A stretch of 64,000 nt of DNA. Origin: Tragulus kanchil (lineage: Eukaryota; Chordata; Mammalia; Artiodactyla; Tragulidae). The notes below the pieces were generated by a model that was not told the DNA's origin, made no database searches, and saw only the letters and a list, made by a program, of their open reading frames with translations. A program made the translations under genes and the position numbers. This document shows, one piece after another, positions 23,163 to 35,817 of the stretch (its first letter is position 1; each line of letters opens with the position of its first letter). The stretch is taken from NCBI GenBank assembly GCA_022376925.1, contig JAIOJX010000032.1, forward strand, positions 201,992,939 to 202,056,938, read 5' to 3'.

Positions 23163-24697
23163 GTAAACTGAATTTGAGCATCATTTGTGGTTTCCATATC
23201 TGGTTCAACCTAATTTCTGGTGATTACCAGCGATCACTTCCTGCCTTGTACCCATCCGTCCTCATCTGTTTGAGGATGCAGGCAGAGTCCCTTTCAGCAC
23301 TGCAAGCTAAGTTGAGTGATGCAGCCTGACGTCAGACCCTCAGAGAACATTCTGGCGGGGTAGCCGTGATGCCTTAGGGGAAGGCTTCTGTTCTGTTAAA
23401 TCAGTACCTGGCTGTGTCCCCCTCAAGATCTCCTCTGGGACCGGGTAGGTTGGGGGCAGGGAAAGAGGCGGGTGTGTGTCGGGCTGCTGTGTGTAGAGGC
23501 AGTGTTTTTCAGATCACATATGCAAACCTGAGATTATGTTTCTCTCTTAGGGATATTTATATTCATATTACATTTCTGTCTCTGTGGGATATTCACATTT
23601 ACTCTTGGTCTGGAACCAAGCTGAGTGGTTGCAATTTGCCAAGCCTACCCTTTCTCTCCTCTTTGCAGACTGTCGCAGCTGACTGACTCCTGTTTACTTC
23701 TTCCCTCGTGTCCAGAGCCGTTTTAAAAATAGCCTCTGTGTTCAGTTGTTACTTGCAAGCCTACTCACCATGGCCCTGAGGCTGCCCTTTTTTTTTCTTT
23801 TTGGTAATATAAGAGTAGGTTCTAAGCATTAGCTTATGCCTTGAGTTTCCCATATAATCGTACAGTCAGTTCCTTAACTTGCTTCTTCATGGAAAAGCAT
23901 GTGTTGAAGAAGGAGAATAGGGCTTCCCTGGTGGTCCAGTGGGTAAGGAGTCTGCCTTGCAGTGCAAGGGACACCAGTTTGATCCCTGGCCCGGGAAGAT
24001 CCCATGTACCATGGAGTGACTGGACCGGTGTGTCCAATTACGAGCCAGCGCTCGAGAGTGCATGCGCCCAGAGCCGGTGCTCTGCAACGAGAGAGGCCAC
24101 TGCGATGGGAGGCCCACACAGGCCGAAGAATAAATCTGGATGAAAATAAATAAATAAAAAAACTAATAAAAGAGGCTAAAACTAAAAAAGAAAAAAAGAA
24201 GAAGGAGGAGGATAAACTAGGATCTTACTTGTTGCTCCTCAGGGGACCAGTAGGAGTTTGGGGTCACTCCCTGTAGCACTTTTACCTGCATTTCCTACTT
24301 CCTTTACCTAGCTCTTTCCCCTGTTGAATGAAAGGATGTCAGAATCTTCCCTTGTAAGTATCTTTTTCTCACCTTTGGAAACTTCCAGATACTCCTGGAG
24401 CTAGGTATGCTTTATAAAGCTAAATCATGGTTTCTCAGTGCAGACACTATTGGCATTTGGGAGGAGACACTTTTCTGCTGAGAAGGTACTATCCTAATAT
24501 TTAGCACTCCTAAACCCCTACGCACTAAATGCCAGTATCACCCATTGGTCACTCTGATGGCCCAGTCGGAGACCACCAGGCGTTTCCAAATGCCCCTTGG
24601 GGGAAAGCCACTGGGTTACCTGGTTCATCTTTTCACCTTCAGGTAGGCATCTGTGGTCTCAAGTCACCTCCAAACACTCTGCCCTTTGCTCCCGCAG
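23163..24697 (+). other. TMED8: Last TMED8 intron
   Basis: The intron has a gtaaac donor and a ctttgctcccgcag acceptor. It contains one GC-rich SINE and the left part of duplication 7. Otherwise it is unique sequence with no recognisable feature. Confidence 0.8.
23920..24198 (+). mobile_element. GC-rich tRNA-derived SINE, plus orientation
   Basis: It begins gggcttccctggtggtcc and contains gtgcatgcgcccagagccgg and gggaggcccacacagg, then an A-rich tail. The target site gaagaaggag recurs on both sides (about 23906 and 24199). It belongs to the same subfamily as the elements at 1997 and 6852 but lacks their pyrimidine-rich tail. Confidence 0.82.
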
Positions 24698-24915
24698 ACC
24701 CCGTCCCTGCTGGAGACGTGGAGCGGGGCTCCCGGAGCTCCCTGCGGGGCCGCTATGGGGAGGTCATGCCTGTGTACCGGCGGGACAGCCACCGAGACGT
24801 GCAGGCGGGCAGCCACGACTACCCCGGCGAGGGCATCTACCTGCTCAAGTTCGACAACTCCTACTCACTGCTGCGCAACAAGACTCTCTACTTCCACATC
24901 TACTACACGAGCTGA
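24698..24915 (+). CDS. TMED8: TMED8 terminal coding exon, second half of GOLD domain
   Basis: Bases AC complete the split Asp codon. The exon then reads [20 protein letters not shown] and ends [12 protein letters not shown] before TGA at 24913-24915. The C-terminal GOLD strands ([10 protein letters not shown] then N-K-T-L-Y-F) are fully conserved with the mammalian protein as I remember it. The five exons in the window total 863 coding bases. With the roughly 325 residues of human TMED8, about 38 codons are left for exon 1, outside the window. Confidence 0.94.
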
Positions 24916-25848
24916 AGGCCTGCCGGGACGGAGGCAGGCGGCGTCAGCATTCACTGGCTGGAGCAGGCTGCCAGCCGGGGCCTCTTGTTCTGGACAGGCA
25001 AGAGCTCATAGTGGAGCATGGGGCTCCTGACCCTCACGCCCCGCTGGGCGTGCCTGACGGTTGACCCCATGTAGCTTTTCCCCGTCCTTGGCTTCTGCAG
25101 GTGGTGGTGTCGCCCCTGTTCTGTGGTCCCTGACTCCCGCTCTTGTTGCTTTAGACTCTGGCAAAATCTCTCTGCGGAGGAGACCATCAGGCAAAAGCCT
25201 AAGAGGAAGTTGGGTGTTGCCTTTTAAAAATAGGTTTGTTTGGGTACAGAGTGTATTCTTCCAACTGCTGCTCTCCTCTTCCAGAGCCTTCCTGCAGATG
25301 TGTTTCGTGGCACCCGCTTGCTCCCCTGTTTGAAAGGGCTGGAAGGGGCAAAGCACTCTGCCCGTGAAGGAACTCAGTCTTGTTGCTCCTCAGGCGACCA
25401 GTAGGAGTTTGGGGTCACTCCCTGTAGCACTTTTACCTGCATTTCCTACTTCCTTTACCTAGCTCTTTCCCCTGTTGAATGAAAGGATGTCAGAATCTTC
25501 CCTTGTAAGTATCTTTTTCTCACCTTTGGAAACTTCCAGATACTCCTGGAGCTAGGTATGCTTTATAAAGCTAAATCATGGTTTCTCAGTGCAGACACTA
25601 TTGGCATTTGGGAGGAGACACTTTTCTGCTGAGAAGGTACTATCCTAATATTTAGCACTCCTAAACCCCTACGCACTAAATGCCAGTATCACCCATTGGT
25701 CACTCTGATGGCCCAGTCGGAGACCACCAGGCGTTTCCAAATGCCCCTTGGGGGAAAGCCACTGGGTTACCTGGTTCATCTTTTCACCTTCAGGTAGGCA
25801 TCTGTGGTCTCAAGTCACCTCCAAACACTCTGCCCTTTGCTCCCGCAG

Positions 25849-26066
25849 ACCCCGTCCCTGCTGGAGACGTGGAGCGGGGCTCCCGGAGCTCCCTGCGGGG
25901 CCGCTATGGGGAGGTCATGCCTGTGTACCGGCGGGACAGCCACCGAGACGTGCAGGCGGGCAGCCACGACTACCCCGGCGAGGGCATCTACCTGCTCAAG
26001 TTCGACAACTCCTACTCACTGCTGCGCAACAAGACTCTCTACTTCCACATCTACTACACGAGCTGA
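25849..26066 (+). CDS. TMED8: Redundant second copy of TMED8 terminal exon
   Basis: This is an exact coding repeat of 24698-24915 at offset 1151, with the same acceptor and TGA. If real, it would be an unused exon beyond the first stop codon and polyadenylation context, or an alternative terminal exon encoding the same peptide. I read it as an artefact of tandem duplication 7. Confidence 0.75.
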
Positions 26067-28298
26067 AGGCCTGCCGGGACGGAGGCAGGCGGCGTCAGCA
26101 TTCACTGGCTGGAGCAGGCTGCCAGCCGGGGCCTCTTGTTCTGGACAGGCAAGAGCTCATAGTGGAGCATGGGGCTCCTGACCCTCACGCCCCGCTGGGC
26201 GTGCCTGACGGTTGACCCCATGTAGCTTTTCCCCGTCCTTGGCTTCTGCAGGTGGTGGTGTCGTACCCCCTGTTCTGTGGTCCCTGACTCCCGCTCTTGT
26301 TGCTTTAGACTCTGGCAAAATCTCTCTGCGGAGGAGACCATCAGGCAAAAGCCTAAGAGGAAGTTGGGTGTTGCCTTTTAAAAATAGGTTTGTTTGGGTA
26401 CAGAGTGTATTCTTCCAACTGCTGCTCTCTCCTCTTCCAGAGCCTTCCTGCAGATGTGTTTCGTGGCACCCGCTTGCTCCCCTGTTTGAAAGGGCTGGAA
26501 GGGGGCAAAGCACTCTGCCCGTGAAGGAACTCAGTCTCGGGGACAGAGAAAGCTCTGGCCAGCCTCTCACCACTGCCATATTCCCGCTGGCGGGTCTCTA
26601 GCACAGGCTGGGAGCCTTCACTGCCTCTGGAGGGTCGTGTTAGTCCTGAGGGTCTCACTCTGCCTCTCTCTCCTCTGTTCCCTTCTCTCAGTCCATGTCT
26701 CTGCCATCACAGCCAGAACTTCCATGCAATCCAAAGTGATGACCACTCTAGTCCAAGCTCTTCTGAGAAGAAAAACTGCCTCCATCACTTCCTATTTTGA
26801 GAGATGGTGTCCCTTTTCAAGGGCCCTGGTGGTCAGAGGGGGAAGGGTGGAAATCGGGTACTGGATTGATCTCAGACCCCACACCTTTGGAAGTCAAGTG
26901 TTACTAAATTATTCTTTTGTACAATCAAAGAAGGAGGGGTATAATCTGAGAAAAGACGTTAAAACACAAAACAACACTCCAGATTCCCCACCACGTTTTT
27001 TTCTGATCTTTAGAAAAGGGGTGATATTTAGAAATTTTGCTTTGGGACCAGTCAGATTTCCTGTTTCTGTATGTCAGTTTCTTGCATTCAGGGCTCCAGG
27101 CTTTTGGTGTTCGGAGTCTCTTAGGGGAGGTGATCATGACGCTTCACCGCTGCTGCTGATGGGCTTTGTTCTTTGTCCGGCTGGAGCCTGCACGTCCTCG
27201 GCGACTGCCTTCCCACGCCGTGAGCCCGTGGCCCCGGGTGCTGCCGCCAGTGTCACCAGAGCTGCAGGGTGGCCGGGCCCCTGGCTGAGGAGGAGGAGGC
27301 AGAGAAGGGACTGCTGCGACTGTCTTCTTTTTATTCCCTGCGCAAGCCTGTTGCTGCCTTAGAAGTTTGAGGAAGACTTAGATTGATTTATTACTTTATT
27401 TATTGTCAAAGCACATTTCATTTCGCCTTTGAGACAGTTCCCGTCAGTTTCTTAGGGAGGCTTCCTTGCCATCTGCCCTGCGCCACAGAGGCCGCCTCTC
27501 CTGTGGGTCAGTCCCGTGAGGCTTCGGGAGCGGGCTGTCCCTCCTGAGATGCCTGGATGACGCCCGCTGCCCCAGCACTCCCCGGGAGGAATTCTCGGTT
27601 GTGAGGGAATCTGCTCGTTTGCCCAGAATTGAGTGCAGCCAACCAGAGGCGCCCTGTGACTCCAGGACTTGCAGGTCCCCTGCCCGCTCTGAGGAGTCAG
27701 CGTGGCTGCGATGCTTCCTTTGCCCCATTCCTGCCTGTGTGGGTGCCTCGCACACAGAACAGGGCTCCTCACAGCAGGTCTGTGGTGGCCCCTACATCGT
27801 GAAAAAGGGCGGTAAAGCCACAGCTTCTGTTCCTCTGGGTGCACAGCCCCAGGCCAGAGAGGATGCTGTGGATCGCCATGGCATCCCCATCCTCTGAGCG
27901 GCTTCATACCTCCATTATTTTATATTTTGAGTGCATTTTGTAGAGGATTACACTGGCCCAGATTGACACCCTGTAAGAAGTGAGAGACTATTTTGGCGAC
28001 TACCTGTTGGGGCAGTGAAAGCAAACCTGCCATGCATCATCCCATCGGATGGCTGTGTGACCACTCTGTTCATCACTGAAGTTGAATCATGCCTTAGCTA
28101 ATTGAACAGAATCTTTATAATATAATTTTCTACCGAGCTCTTCTTCAGTCAGCTAAAGCCTGGCTTATTTTTCCTGTTTACTGTTCACTGCTGACTTTCT
28201 CTTCAAATGGAGCTGCCAGGTCATTGGAAGCTCCTTGGGGTGACACTTCCTGTTGTTGGTTTTTGCCACGAGAGTCTCTGTGCTTATTTTCTTTAGCC

Positions 28299-30450
28299 TC
28301 CTCCTTCTGTTGCATCAGGGAAGCCTGAGGGACTTGTTCCCATCGCCTCTGTGTGCCTCTTAGTGTCTGGTCACTTTTGAAGTCCTGGACATTGTTCATG
28401 TTTCATTCTGTACTGGTGTTCTGTTAACAGTCAGTGGTTCCTTGATGATTTCACAAAACAATAGTGAAAAGAAGATATTTTTCACTATCTAATTAATTTA
28501 CTATCCCATAGTAAGTATCTGAAGTTATTGGACTTTAGGGACAAAATATGACTCACAAACACGTGTAATTCCTGAGACTTTCATAGTTCGGCAAGTCCCA
28601 AGAGGTGGCCACTTCCTTGGTCTCCCTCTGTCTCAGTTTACAGACCAAACAGTGGAGGACGAATCACTTGTTTTCATCTTCACCCTGTTCTTTAGAGCAT
28701 AAATATTAACATATAGTGGTGAGAAAGTCCTTCATAGTAGGACAAACTGGAATTCTCTGCATAAAGTGGTTGAGTTCTTAAGTTTCTTTGGTTTATTTAG
28801 TGTTGCTACTTTGTTGAGAGATGAAGCTTTTAGAAGGTATAGAGTATTACTTTTTTCTAACACTTTAGTTTGAAAAATTCTCAGCAAACAAAACATTTAA
28901 AAGAAGTAAATTGTAAGGAGCCTTATAGCTACCCATCACATAGATTTTAAAATTATAAACTGCTAACTTTTAAACAAAGATGATTCTGCCATCTGTTCCG
29001 TTTGACAGGTGCCCGACAGAGTATTCCCTGCACACACCTCAGCTCTCCAGTGTCAGCACCCCCGGGCACCCCATTCAGTGCCAGTGACCTGGGAGGTGAT
29101 CCTCATAGAAATGTTTCCTGGTCTCCATCTTTCAAAACTCTCGGCTGTATTTTCCCTTTCCCTTAGGCTCTAATAGCTAATGTTTTCTTCTCTACCTGGC
29201 ACGCCAGGGTGAGGGTAGTCGTGAAACTGCCGGGGAATGACTTGATTCTGATCTCTGTTGCTTTCCAGCGTACCCTCAGGACCGAGCTTAACACTCAGTC
29301 CTCAGACAATATGCAACTTTAAAGTGGAGGTAAGCAGCAACTTGAAATTAGGCCATTCTTAGTTATGTTTTTCTTGTCCTCCTTCTGTTGCACGGAAGCC
29401 TGAGGGACTTGTTCCCATCGCCTCTGTGTGCCTCTTAGTGTCTGGTCACTTTTGAAGTCCTGGACATTGTTCATGTTTCATTCTGTACTGGTGTTCTGTT
29501 AACAGTCAGTGGTTCCTTGATGATTTCACAAAACAATAGTGAAAAGAAGATATTTTTCACTATCTAATTAATTTACTATCCCATAGTAAGTATCTGAAGT
29601 TATTGGACTTTAGGGACAAAATATGACTCACAAACACGTGTAATTCCTGAGACTTTCATAGTTCGGCAAGTCCCAAGAGGTGGCCACTTCCTTGGTCTCC
29701 CTCTGTCTCAGTTTACAGACCAAACAGTGGAGGACGAATCACTTGTTTTCATCTTCACCCTGTTCTTTAGAGCATAAATATTAACATATAGTGGTGAGAA
29801 AGTCCTTCATAGTAGGACAAACTGGAATTCTCTGCATAAAGTGGTTGAGTTCTTAAGTTTCTTTGGTTTATTTAGTGTTGCTACTTTGTTGAGAGATGAA
29901 GCTTTTAGAAGGTATAGAGTATTACTTTTTTCTAACACTTTAGTTTGAAAAATTCTCAGCAAACAAAACATTTAAAAGAAGTAAATTGTAAGGAGCCTTA
30001 TAGCTACCCATCACATAGATTTTAAAATTATAAACTGCTAACTTTTAAACAAAGATGATTCTGCCATCTGTTCCGTTTGACAGGTGCCCGACAGAGTATT
30101 CCCTGCACACACCTCAGCTCTCCAGTGTCAGCACCCCCGGGCACCCCATTCAGTGCCAGTGACCTGGGAGGTGATCCTCATAGAAATGTTTCCTGGTCTC
30201 CATCTTTCAAAACTCTCGGCTGTATTTTCCCTTTCCCTTAGGCTCTAATAGCTAATGTTTTCTTCTCTACCTGGCACGCCAGGGTGAGGGTAGTCGTGAA
30301 ACTGCCGGGGAATGACTTGATTCTGATCTCTGTTGCTTTCCAGCGTACCCTCAGGACCGAGCTTAACACTCAGTCCTCAGACAATATGCAACTTTAAAGT
30401 GGAGGTAAGCAGCAACTTGAAATTAGGCCATTCTTAGTTATGTTTTTCTT
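28299..30450 (+). repeat. Tandem duplication 8 (offset about 1077 bp)
   Basis: Copy 1 (about 28299-29375) and copy 2 (about 29376-30450) join at tttttcttg|tcctccttctg. The copies look identical apart from a tgcatcaggg versus tgcacgg indel at the left edge. The content is unique A/T-rich sequence within the presumed TMED8 3' UTR. Confidence 0.93.
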
Positions 30451-31764
30451 AGTTGACTCATGCACTTTAAAGATATATTTATCTGTTATTTAGGAAAGAA
30501 AATCTTATACTTCTAAAAAGCATATATTGTCCCTTATAATATGTATATAGAAGAGCTTTAACTGAAAGTTTCATGAAAACTCACTGTCTTATCTTAATCA
30601 GTGGGTTTAGATGTTATCGTGAAACATCATTTATAAAAAATCTCTGTTTGTATGTTTTTGATAAGACTTATCCAATCCTCCTTTGAAAGAAATTAGGTGA
30701 AACCCAAACCCTAAAGTCTGTATTTTTATATTTATTTTAAGACCACTTTTCTGCAGAAGGTTGCCTTTCAGCCTCAGAAGTATAAGGTTCTAAGGTACAT
30801 AGCCAGCGACCCTAACATTTACACAAAAGGCTGTTGTTTAAGAAAAAGGGACAGGAGAGAAAGGGTTCTTGCCATTTGAGACTGGTCCCTTTTTTTACGT
30901 TGATAGTAAGGAGTGAAAACGAGAGGAAGAGAGAAAAGCTATCAAATGTATCACAGGGTTTTGCTCATATTCGGATTTTGTGTAGTTCTTTAGTTTGCAT
31001 TTCATTCGCTGGAATTGTTCTTTCAGCCAGAAACCTCACTGGTTCTCACTGTACTTGGTTTCTCCCTGGAGAAATCCCAGACCCACTTTGCTCTCTTTTC
31101 CAACAAGATCGGCTTTAGAGATGTTCTTGAGGAGATCTTCTCCACTGAGTGCCATCCCGACCGGAGGATTGGTTCCACCTCTGTATTCTCTGGGACTTGT
31201 GAGCCCAGAAAAAAGGTGTTGACTTTAGAAGGAGGCAAGGAGGCGTTCCAGCTGTGTCACTGTAGCCTCAGGGGGTTTTGACTTTGGCCCCAAAGGGGTG
31301 AAACAGATTCATTGTGACCAACATCCTGAAAGAGCCGTGGAGCCACAAGACATTTTGTGAACAAGCTGTGCCTTCTGCAGGCTGACCTCCCCGTGAGGGC
31401 AGGAACTGCATCTTCTCTCACCTGTGTGGGATACTCACACACAGTCAGGGGGACCAACAGACACAATTTGTTGTTCCTTTTAGAGCCTCCACTTAGAATG
31501 TCTCCTGGGTCTAAAGCTTCACACCAACCTCTTTCACTAGTGTCTTTCCACCTGGCCAAAGTGTAGACCTTTTGGAAACTGAATTTGCTAGAAGAGCACC
31601 AACCCTGCAGAATCTCAGTAGTTGGAAAAAGTTGGAAAGTCAGTTTCTGTCTGAAGGAAGGTGAGCTCATTTGTTTCGAGGGGTCACTTGTTAAGGGATT
31701 CCTGCTCTGTGGAGAGCAAGCCCTTGTGCTTAGTGTTTGATTGTGCTCATGGAGCCACGACGCA

Positions 31765-34096
31765 TGATTCTTGGGTGCCTAAAACTAGTCACAAGTTGAG
31801 TTCTTTCCAGCAACCCAATCTGTGGTGAGTGTCCTTATGGCCAAAGTCCCAATTTTCATGCACATGGCATCCTGTCCCTAGGCCCTCATTTCCACACAAT
31901 TGAGAGACAAAAGAGAGGGGCCCAGGCCCCCTCTGCTTCTCTTATTTGTGGTAGTATTTTGCACTGGGACCGTGATCCAAGTTTACACGATTAACCAGAA
32001 TTATATAGTAGTGTGGGTTGAGTAGATAGGGTGATCAACCCTGGTTGGAAGGAGGGCTGGGGAGGGAGTATGACTTACAAACCCACGTGGGGGTGGCGGG
32101 GTGCCGCCTGCGTGACTGTGCAGCTGGAACTCATTCACCTCACCCAGTGGATGAAGAGGCAGTGAGAATGCTGTGCGTGAGGATGAGGATGACAGACGAG
32201 TTGAGCTGGCCGGGAAGCAGAGCCAGCCTCCATCTGCAGGAACCGGATCCTGTCACCAGGGGTGTGTGCACCTCAGCAGGAGCAGCAGGGTCTCAGAGTC
32301 TGGCTTCAGGGCCCTCTAAAGGGTCAGTCTGTGGAGAGTGACTGTGGCCTTGTGCAAAGGAGACCCTCCTGAGAGTCGGTTTCTGGGGGCCTCTTTTCTG
32401 GAAATGGGTGGGGGCACCCCAGCAAGCACAGCTTTGGTTCTCTTGGTACCTGATTATGGTCAGTGTCACCCATTTGCTCTGTCTAGCCAGTCCAGCACCT
32501 GTGGCCACTCCTGTGCCATCCACCCAGTTACGTAGGTACTGAGGTTAGGACAGGACTAGGGGACTCAAGGGGTGGGAGAAACTCTGCCAAGTATTCTGTG
32601 GGCAGATTTCAGAATTCACCGCTCCCTCTGGGTGTTGCACTGTCCCTCCTGAACCAAGAAGGCCAGACAAAGCCCCTTCTATTTTAAAGTCTTGTCACCA
32701 GTCTAAGAAAACACAATTGATTGCCTATAGCCTTGGTAGCGGGGTTCACTTACAAACAGCAGTTCCCTCAAAAATGAAGTCCAGAGGCACAAGACTCTGG
32801 CTTTGACATCATTTGTAGTCCTGGTCACTGGTTTGAACACACAATCTGATTTCTTTCAGTCCCTCCGGCATGTGGACCAGAATTCATTTCATGGCTCTTC
32901 ACTCTTATAAGAGATGAGGAAAATGTACCCTGATTCTTGGGTGCCTAAAACTAGTCACAAGTTGAGTTCTTTCCAGCAACCCAATCTGTGGTGAGTGTCC
33001 TTATGGCCAAAGTCCCAATTTTCATGCACATGGCATCCTGTCCCTAGGCCCTCATTTCCACACAATTGAGAGACAAAAGAGAGGGGCCCAGGCCCCCTCT
33101 GCTTCTCTTATTTGTGGTAGTATTTTGCACTGGGACCGTGATCCAAGTTTACACGATTAACCAGAATTATATAGTAGTGTGGGTTGAGTAGATAGGGTGA
33201 TCAACCCTGGTTGGAAGGAGGGCTGGGGAGGGAGTATGACTTACAAACCCACGTGGGGGTGGCGGGGTGCCGCCTGCGTGACTGTGCAGCTGGAACTCAT
33301 TCACCTCACCCAGTGGATGAAGAGGCAGTGAGAATGCTGTGCGTGAGGATGAGGATGACAGACGAGTTGAGCTGGCCGGGAAGCAGAGCCAGCCTCCATC
33401 TGCAGGAACCGGATCCTGTCACCAGGGGTGTGTGCACCTCAGCAGGAGCAGCAGGGTCTCAGAGTCTGGCTTCAGGGCCCTCTAAAGGGTCAGTCTGTGG
33501 AGAGTGACTGTGGCCTTGTGCAAAGGAGACCCTCCTGAGAGTCGGTTTCTGGGGGCCTCTTTTCTGGAAATGGGTGGGGGCACCCCAGCAAGCACAGCTT
33601 TGGTTCTCTTGGTACCTGATTATGGTCAGTGTCACCCATTTGCTCTGTCTAGCCAGTCCAGCACCTGTGGCCACTCCTGTGCCATCCACCCAGTTACGTA
33701 GGTACTGAGGTTAGGACAGGACTAGGGGACTCAAGGGGTGGGAGAAACTCTGCCAAGTATTCTGTGGGCAGATTTCAGAATTCACCGCTCCCTCTGGGTG
33801 TTGCACTGTCCCTCCTGAACCAAGAAGGCCAGACAAAGCCCCTTCTATTTTAAAGTCTTGTCACCAGTCTAAGAAAACACAATTGATTGCCTATAGCCTT
33901 GGTAGCGGGGTTCACTTACAAACAGCAGTTCCCTCAAAAATGAAGTCCAGAGGCACAAGACTCTGGCTTTGACATCATTTGTAGTCCTGGTCACTGGTTT
34001 GAACACACAATCTGATTTCTTTCAGTCCCTCCGGCATGTGGACCAGAATTCATTTCATGGCTCTTCACTCTTATAAGAGATGAGGAAAATGTACCC
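31765..34096 (+). repeat. Tandem duplication 9 (offset 1166 bp)
   Basis: Copy 1 (31765-32930) and copy 2 (32931-34096) abut at aatgtaccc|tgattcttgg. No differences were noticed on reading. This is the largest unit in the window. The content has no recognisable gene or repeat family. Confidence 0.93.
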
Positions 34097-35342
34097 TGGA
34101 AATCTAGAGATACAGGCCTTTAAAAAATTAAACAGTCTTCTGTCCTTTTAAGCAGATAGTTTTGACTTGTCTAGGGGTAAACTATGTGAAATGATTTCCA
34201 GGGTATCAAGTACAAACATTTTCTAAATGTTTTGCTCTAGGGTCATGAACAATTGTAAAGTTTTGATTGGAAATATGATAGTATGTGGGATAACAGAAGA
34301 GCCTTTAACTCACCTTCAGGTAAAGGTGCTCTCATCCTGAGCCCTTTTCCTCACTCAGGTTTGAAATGCCTCATCTGTGATGTTGCCTGTAATTGATTGT
34401 TACTGTTGGTTTTCATGTTTAGGCAAGAATCATCTGGAAAATATCCAAATTCCGTCTCTCTTCTCCTAAGTAGCACATTTTACTGAGAAATTTCATATTC
34501 ACAACTCCACTAACATCCCTTTCTGAGATGATTGTCCCATCAACGAATTTGTTTTTTATTTAATCAGGTTGGATTATTTCTATTTAGCCATGTTCAAGAG
34601 CAAGTAAAGTCTCAGGAAAGCAATCTCGTTACCCAGGCCTCTGGTGTACCCTTTTCCCTTAATAATGGGAAGTGTTTTGGAATCTCCAGAAGGAAGCTGC
34701 TTTGCAGTCAGAGTGATGGATTATAAGAAAGCCAGACTTTGAGTAAGGACAATTGGAACAGAGGAAGTGCTTGAAGATCTCCTAAAGTACTTTATGTCAT
34801 TTAGAATGTATTTCTGAAAGGCCTGCCTTGGTGCCATGCACTGAGATCTATCAGTTGATTGAAAGATGACCACGCTTTCTTGGTAAATATTTAAGCAACT
34901 AGCAACCACAAAGGCATTCTTTCCTTATCATTCTATATCATGCACTGATATTTTATATCAGCACTGTAATGCTGACAGTAAAAAAAGGTCTGGAAGGGAA
35001 ACAGTGTCACAGCCTTTTCTTTAAAATACATAGCATCCCAAGCAATCATTCGTCATAGTCAGCTTGTTTTCCATGGTCCCCGTCGTGACAAACGCTGTCA
35101 GCATCTCCTATGATTTCTAAGAGCTCTGAACCAGATTGTTACTTGTATGTCATGCTGAGTGGTTTTTCCTTTAAAACCCTGTACTCCTACCACCCCACGG
35201 CACTGTGTTACTCTGATACACAGATGATCCTGAGCTATTTGTTCCTGAAATAGCTCCATTCTTGTGTTTTTATATTATGTAACAGTTTTGTGATGCTTTT
35301 ATGCATTCTTTTTCTTCTCTTCGAGTTTTGAAATCTGTCATA

Positions 35343-35348
35343 AATAAA
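35343..35348 (+). terminator. TMED8: Candidate TMED8 polyadenylation signal AATAAA (copy at 36505-36510)
   Basis: The AATAAA hexamer sits in tcataaataaactttttcac with a T-run and TG-rich sequence (catgtgagttg) within 35 bases downstream, the expected layout of a cleavage site. It is the best candidate after the stop codon, but earlier signals were not all excluded. Confidence 0.4.
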
Positions 35349-35569
35349 CTTTTTCACTATGCACCTGAAACATGTGAGTTGTATTTTAAGGAACCTGACT
35401 TACATTTAAAATTTTTATTCATCTCTCCTCTACATCTTAAGAGGAAAGGCATTGTTTAAATCTGTATGAATTATTTTATAATCCATTATTATAAACATTT
35501 AAGAAAATTAACACAAATTAAGAATGAGATTAATGATAGCATCTTCATCTGCATTTAAATTTTTTTTAA

Positions 35570-35817
35570 TTATTTTTTTAATTTATTTTTTGACTGTGCT
35601 GGGTCTTAAGTGCTGCACATGGGCTTTGTTTCCCTGCAGCACACGGACTTCTTATCCCCATGGTTTCTTTTGTTGCAGAGCATGAGCTGTAGGCCTGTGG
35701 GCTCAGTAGTTGTGGTGCACAGGCTTAGTTGCTCCATGTCATGTGGGATCTTCCCAGACCAGGGCAAGAACCCATGGCAGGATTCTTTAACCACTGGACC
35801 ACCAGGGAAGTCTGCCT
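35570..35817 (-). mobile_element. CHR-type SINE, reverse (second copy 36732-36979)
   Basis: In plus reading: ttttttgactgtgctgggtc, tgctgcacatgggctttg, gctcagtagttgtggtgcac, gtgggatcttcccagacc and ttaaccactggaccacc. It is 5'-complete and moderately diverged. The duplicate is from duplication 10. Confidence 0.82.

Larger units (their letters stand above)
24230..26537 (+). repeat. Tandem duplication 7 (offset 1151 bp), containing the TMED8 last exon
   Basis: Copy 1 (24230-25380) and copy 2 (25381-26537) abut at ctcagtct|tgttgctcct. Each includes the end of the last intron, the complete terminal coding exon with stop, and the start of the 3' UTR. The coding part looks identical. Differences lie in the UTR, for example tgtcgcccctg versus tgtcgtaccccctg and ctctcctcttcc versus ctctctcctcttcc. 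Confidence 0.93.
24916..35370 (+). other. TMED8: Probable long TMED8 3' UTR
   Basis: After the stop there is no further exon, and no clear SINE until about 35.57 kb, unlike the flanking regions. The sequence is largely unique, which fits a long UTR. The first well-formed AATAAA followed by a T-rich stretch is at 35343-35348. Duplications 7, 8 and 9 inflate the interval; removing them leaves about 7 kb. That TMED8 has a long 3' UTR is from memory, and the end point here is inferred. Open frames inside, such as 26637-27362, show no family resemblance. Confidence 0.45.

Noticed and set aside
22799..23329. Plus-strand open frame of 176 codons taken as a single-exon gene
   Set aside because: It is TMED8 exon sequence read into intron on both sides. 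Splice sites and phase show that the exon is 22857-23162.
23930..24010. Possible tRNA genes at SINE heads
   Set aside because: The B-box-like phrase (ggttcgatccctgg-type) belongs to tRNA-derived SINE heads. No intact cloverleaf could be drawn.
26637..27362. Open reading frame of 241 codons starting M-L-V-L-R-V-S
   Set aside because: It lies in the presumed TMED8 3' UTR, has no recognisable domain, and its hydrophobic start comes from ctctctccc-rich DNA. No splice or promoter signals support it.
31000..31670. Cluster of short overlapping frames suggesting a small gene or processed pseudogene
   Set aside because: No conserved motif, no poly-A tail or target-site duplication, and no splice signals. 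More likely TMED8 3' UTR.
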